This document shows positions 62,451 to 64,000 of a stretch of 64,000 nt of DNA, one piece after another. Position 1 is the stretch's first letter, and every line of letters begins with the position of its first letter. A model generated the notes under the pieces. The model saw only the letters and a list, made by a program, of their open reading frames with translations. It was not told where the DNA came from and ran no database searches. Both the position numbers and the translations under genes were made by a program. This DNA comes from UBA1737 sp964541525 (lineage in GTDB: Bacteria; Bacillota_I; Bacilli_A; ML615J-28; CAG-313): NCBI GenBank assembly GCA_964541525.1, contig CAZIQF010000006.1, forward strand, positions 1-64,000, given 5' to 3'.

Positions 62451-63317
62451 ATGCAAACATTTTGTGGTATGATTCGTTCAGTATATCAAGATGATCGAAT
62501 ATTTGAATTACTTTATAAAAAACGCATCATGTATTTTCATTTAACAAGAAGTCAAATGAAAAAATTTCAACCATATCTACAAGATGGTTTGTATGTTTTT
62601 TTTAAAGCTTTTGATGAAACCAAAAAAATTGGTCGTTTTAATTGTTATGATGTAATTAATTTTATTAAATTAGTTAGACATGTTGGCAGAAAGACTATTT
62701 GTTATTATGATGTTCAAACAATAAAAGAAGGAGTAAGAAAAGTTTTAAATAAAGATGGGTATCGTTTATTTATTGATTTAGAATTTACAATGCCTCCTTA
62801 TAATTATAGTCATAATTCTGATCAAGTCTTTTATTCAGAAATCGTTCAATATGGAATGTATTTAGAAGATCCTGATGGAATCATCATTGATTCAGCCGAA
62901 GGATTAGTTAAACCAATCTGTGAATTAGGAATTAGTGATCGAATGTTTGAATTTTTACATATATCAAAAGAAAAGTTAAAAAAAGCTCCGCCATATTCAG
63001 CGTTTTATAATGTTTTAAAGGACTTTGTGATGTATTATCAACCAACGATTTATGTGTGGGGAAAAAATGATTATTTAATGATTGATAAGTCTTATAAGTT
63101 ACATCAAGTTAAACCCATTACAGAAAGAAAACATTTTGTTAATTTAATGCAAATTATTAAAAATTATTATAGTTTAAAAAATGATATAGGATTATTTGCA
63201 GCATTTGACTTATTAGGTTATAAACCACCACTCGAAATTCAAGATCATAATGCATTACACGATGCCCAAGCTACAGTTGAAATATTCCATTTATTTGAAA
63301 AGGAGATTAAAGAGTAA
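62451..63317 (+). CDS. DnaQ/RNase T-like 3'-5' exonuclease-fold protein with N-terminal extension
   Basis: 288 residues from ATG 62451 (AAAGGAAA upstream; a GTG at 62418 lies inside gerE). The DEDD exonuclease region runs from about 105: RLFIDLEFTMPPYN (metal-binding Asp and Glu), a middle acidic motif near KNDYLMIDK (family position uncertain), and HNALHDAQATVEIFHL (His and Asp) at the C-terminus. A first 100 residues with no known domain (KKRIMYFHLTRSQM) are unusual. In Bacillus a related exonuclease-fold protein, KapD, affects sporulation; the position after gerE is compatible, but no direct link is shown. Confidence 0.78.
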   Translation: MQTFCGMIRSVYQDDRIFELLYKKRIMYFHLTRSQMKKFQPYLQDGLYVFFKAFDETKKIGRFNCYDVINFIKLVRHVGRKTICYYDVQTIKEGVRKVLNKDGYRLFIDLEFTMPPYNYSHNSDQVFYSEIVQYGMYLEDPDGIIIDSAEGLVKPICELGISDRMFEFLHISKEKLKKAPPYSAFYNVLKDFVMYYQPTIYVWGKNDYLMIDKSYKLHQVKPITERKHFVNLMQIIKNYYSLKNDIGLFAAFDLLGYKPPLEIQDHNALHDAQATVEIFHLFEKEIKE

Positions 63318-63326
63318 AGATATTAG

Positions 63327-64000
63327 ATGAGTGATTTTTTTCAGTTTCCAACAACCAAACCTGCTTGTGGAGGATTTTCAATTGGACATCTTGTCTTTTT
63401 GATCTTCTGCATTTTCTTAATTATTATCGGGGTTATACTTACAGTTAAATATGTTCAGGATATGAATAAATTCCTATTGTCAATCGGAATAGGAGCATTA
63501 CTTTTTGAATTAATTAAAATTGTTTGGGGAACGAGTGTTAATCGGTATGAAGTTTGGGTTGAATATTTACCACTATGGTTCTGTAGTTTATTTGTACCTG
63601 CAAGTATTCTTGCTTCAGTTACTAAAGGAAGAGTAAGACATCTTGCAATTTCCTTTATGTTTTATGGTGGTATTGTTGGTGGAGTTGCTTATTTATTATT
63701 TCCAACAACTAGTTTATACAAATTTCCAGCTTTTCACTTTTTATCATTTCATAGTATGCTTTATCATACAATGATGGTATATACTGGACTTGTAATTATG
63801 ATTAAAAAATTGATTGTTCCAAGTCTTAAAGATTTCTTACCATACTTTATTTTTACAACAGTATTTTGTATTATTTCTTATGTAATTAATCAAATCTATG
63901 ATACTAATTTTATGTTTTTAAATGAAACATCAAATAATGATATCCTAAAACTATTGATGAATCTTACTAAAGGATTTTATCCAGTAGCACTAACATTATT
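63327..64000 (+). CDS. TIGR02206/YwaF-like membrane protein, cut by the window edge
   Basis: At least 224 codons without a stop, from ATG 63327 to the end of the window. Six hydrophobic segments are visible, and the pattern WVEYLPLWFCSLFVPAS resembles the LPLHLC region of TIGR02206/YwaF (TMEM164-like) proteins. PTTSLYKFPAFHFLSFHS follows with His residues in the middle of the membrane part. Function unknown. A weak ribosome site precedes the ATG; a few bases separate it from the exonuclease gene. The C-terminus lies outside the window. Confidence 0.7.
   Translation, partial: MSDFFQFPTTKPACGGFSIGHLVFLIFCIFLIIIGVILTVKYVQDMNKFLLSIGIGALLFELIKIVWGTSVNRYEVWVEYLPLWFCSLFVPASILASVTKGRVRHLAISFMFYGGIVGGVAYLLFPTTSLYKFPAFHFLSFHSMLYHTMMVYTGLVIMIKKLIVPSLKDFLPYFIFTTVFCIISYVINQIYDTNFMFLNETSNNDILKLLMNLTKGFYPVALTL

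Overview
The window looks like chromosome of a spore-forming, very AT-rich Bacillota. Sporulation genes are scattered through it: an alpha/beta-type SASP, GerE, GerW/YtfJ, a CotJA-CotJB fusion with CotJC, and SpoVE. Cell-wall and housekeeping genes match Firmicute families. TGA acts as stop (for example at the ends of the SEDS gene and the RHS gene), so this is not a TGA=Trp mollicute. The combination of extreme AT content, small intergenic spaces and a SASP/CotJ spore set suggests Erysipelotrichia (Coprobacillaceae-like), but that placement is inference. No rRNA, tRNA, CRISPR array or intact insertion sequence was seen.

Layout. 1-3950: an operon-like run of a small membrane protein, a TetR regulator, a protein with three internal repeats, a cardiolipin synthase and an 8-TM protein. 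3951-9903 is the accessory part. It holds a possible structured RNA with terminator, an XRE regulator, a stretch of gene remnants, an N-terminally truncated RHS/YD protein with a variable C-terminal tail followed by a 4-bp-overlapping candidate immunity gene, and a MATE transporter broken by two single-base frameshifts. 9904-14180: kinase-like protein and GNAT, mgtE, then psuG touching a 16S pseudouridine synthase. 14215-19983: a YidD fusion protein on the minus strand, a ytfI-like gene with gerW, two FAD proteins and a YtxK-like methyltransferase. 20086-24155: two related membrane-anchored exported proteins of unknown function.

24245-32483 is a core block: dnaE, a ROK sugar kinase, phosphoglucomutase, pgi, then tgt. 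32461-37470 carries a lipoprotein, spoVE/ftsW-murG-murB in the order known from Bacillus, and the cotJ genes. 37620-43623 holds a phosphodiesterase, an ABC exporter (minus), ackA, ftsZ and fucO. 43641-47143 is mostly small or poorly known proteins, including a membrane-anchored HTH protein, a HAD phosphatase, a zinc-ribbon membrane protein and a possible restriction-fold protein. 47219-50321 (minus) holds a TSCPD protein, the SASP, and the thiI/cysteine desulfurase pair that supplies sulfur for 4-thiouridine.

50462-62170: a membrane protein, a SpoU methyltransferase, a TGS-domain nucleoside kinase (minus), and the long translation/transcription operon rimP-nusA-rnpM-rplGA-infB-rbfA, running on into malQ and uvrC. 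The end of the window has gerE, an exonuclease-fold protein, and a membrane protein cut by the window edge.

The most interesting items are the RHS tail with its candidate immunity protein, the CotJA-CotJB fusion, the YidD fusion, the paired exported proteins, the psuG/pseudouridine-synthase pair, DnaE and ROK proteins that have lost classical metal-binding residues, a Ser-to-Cys change in the MurB active-site motif, and sporulation-sigma-like promoters before gerE, the SASP gene and cotJ. All of these come from reading the sequence by eye; none has been checked by database search.
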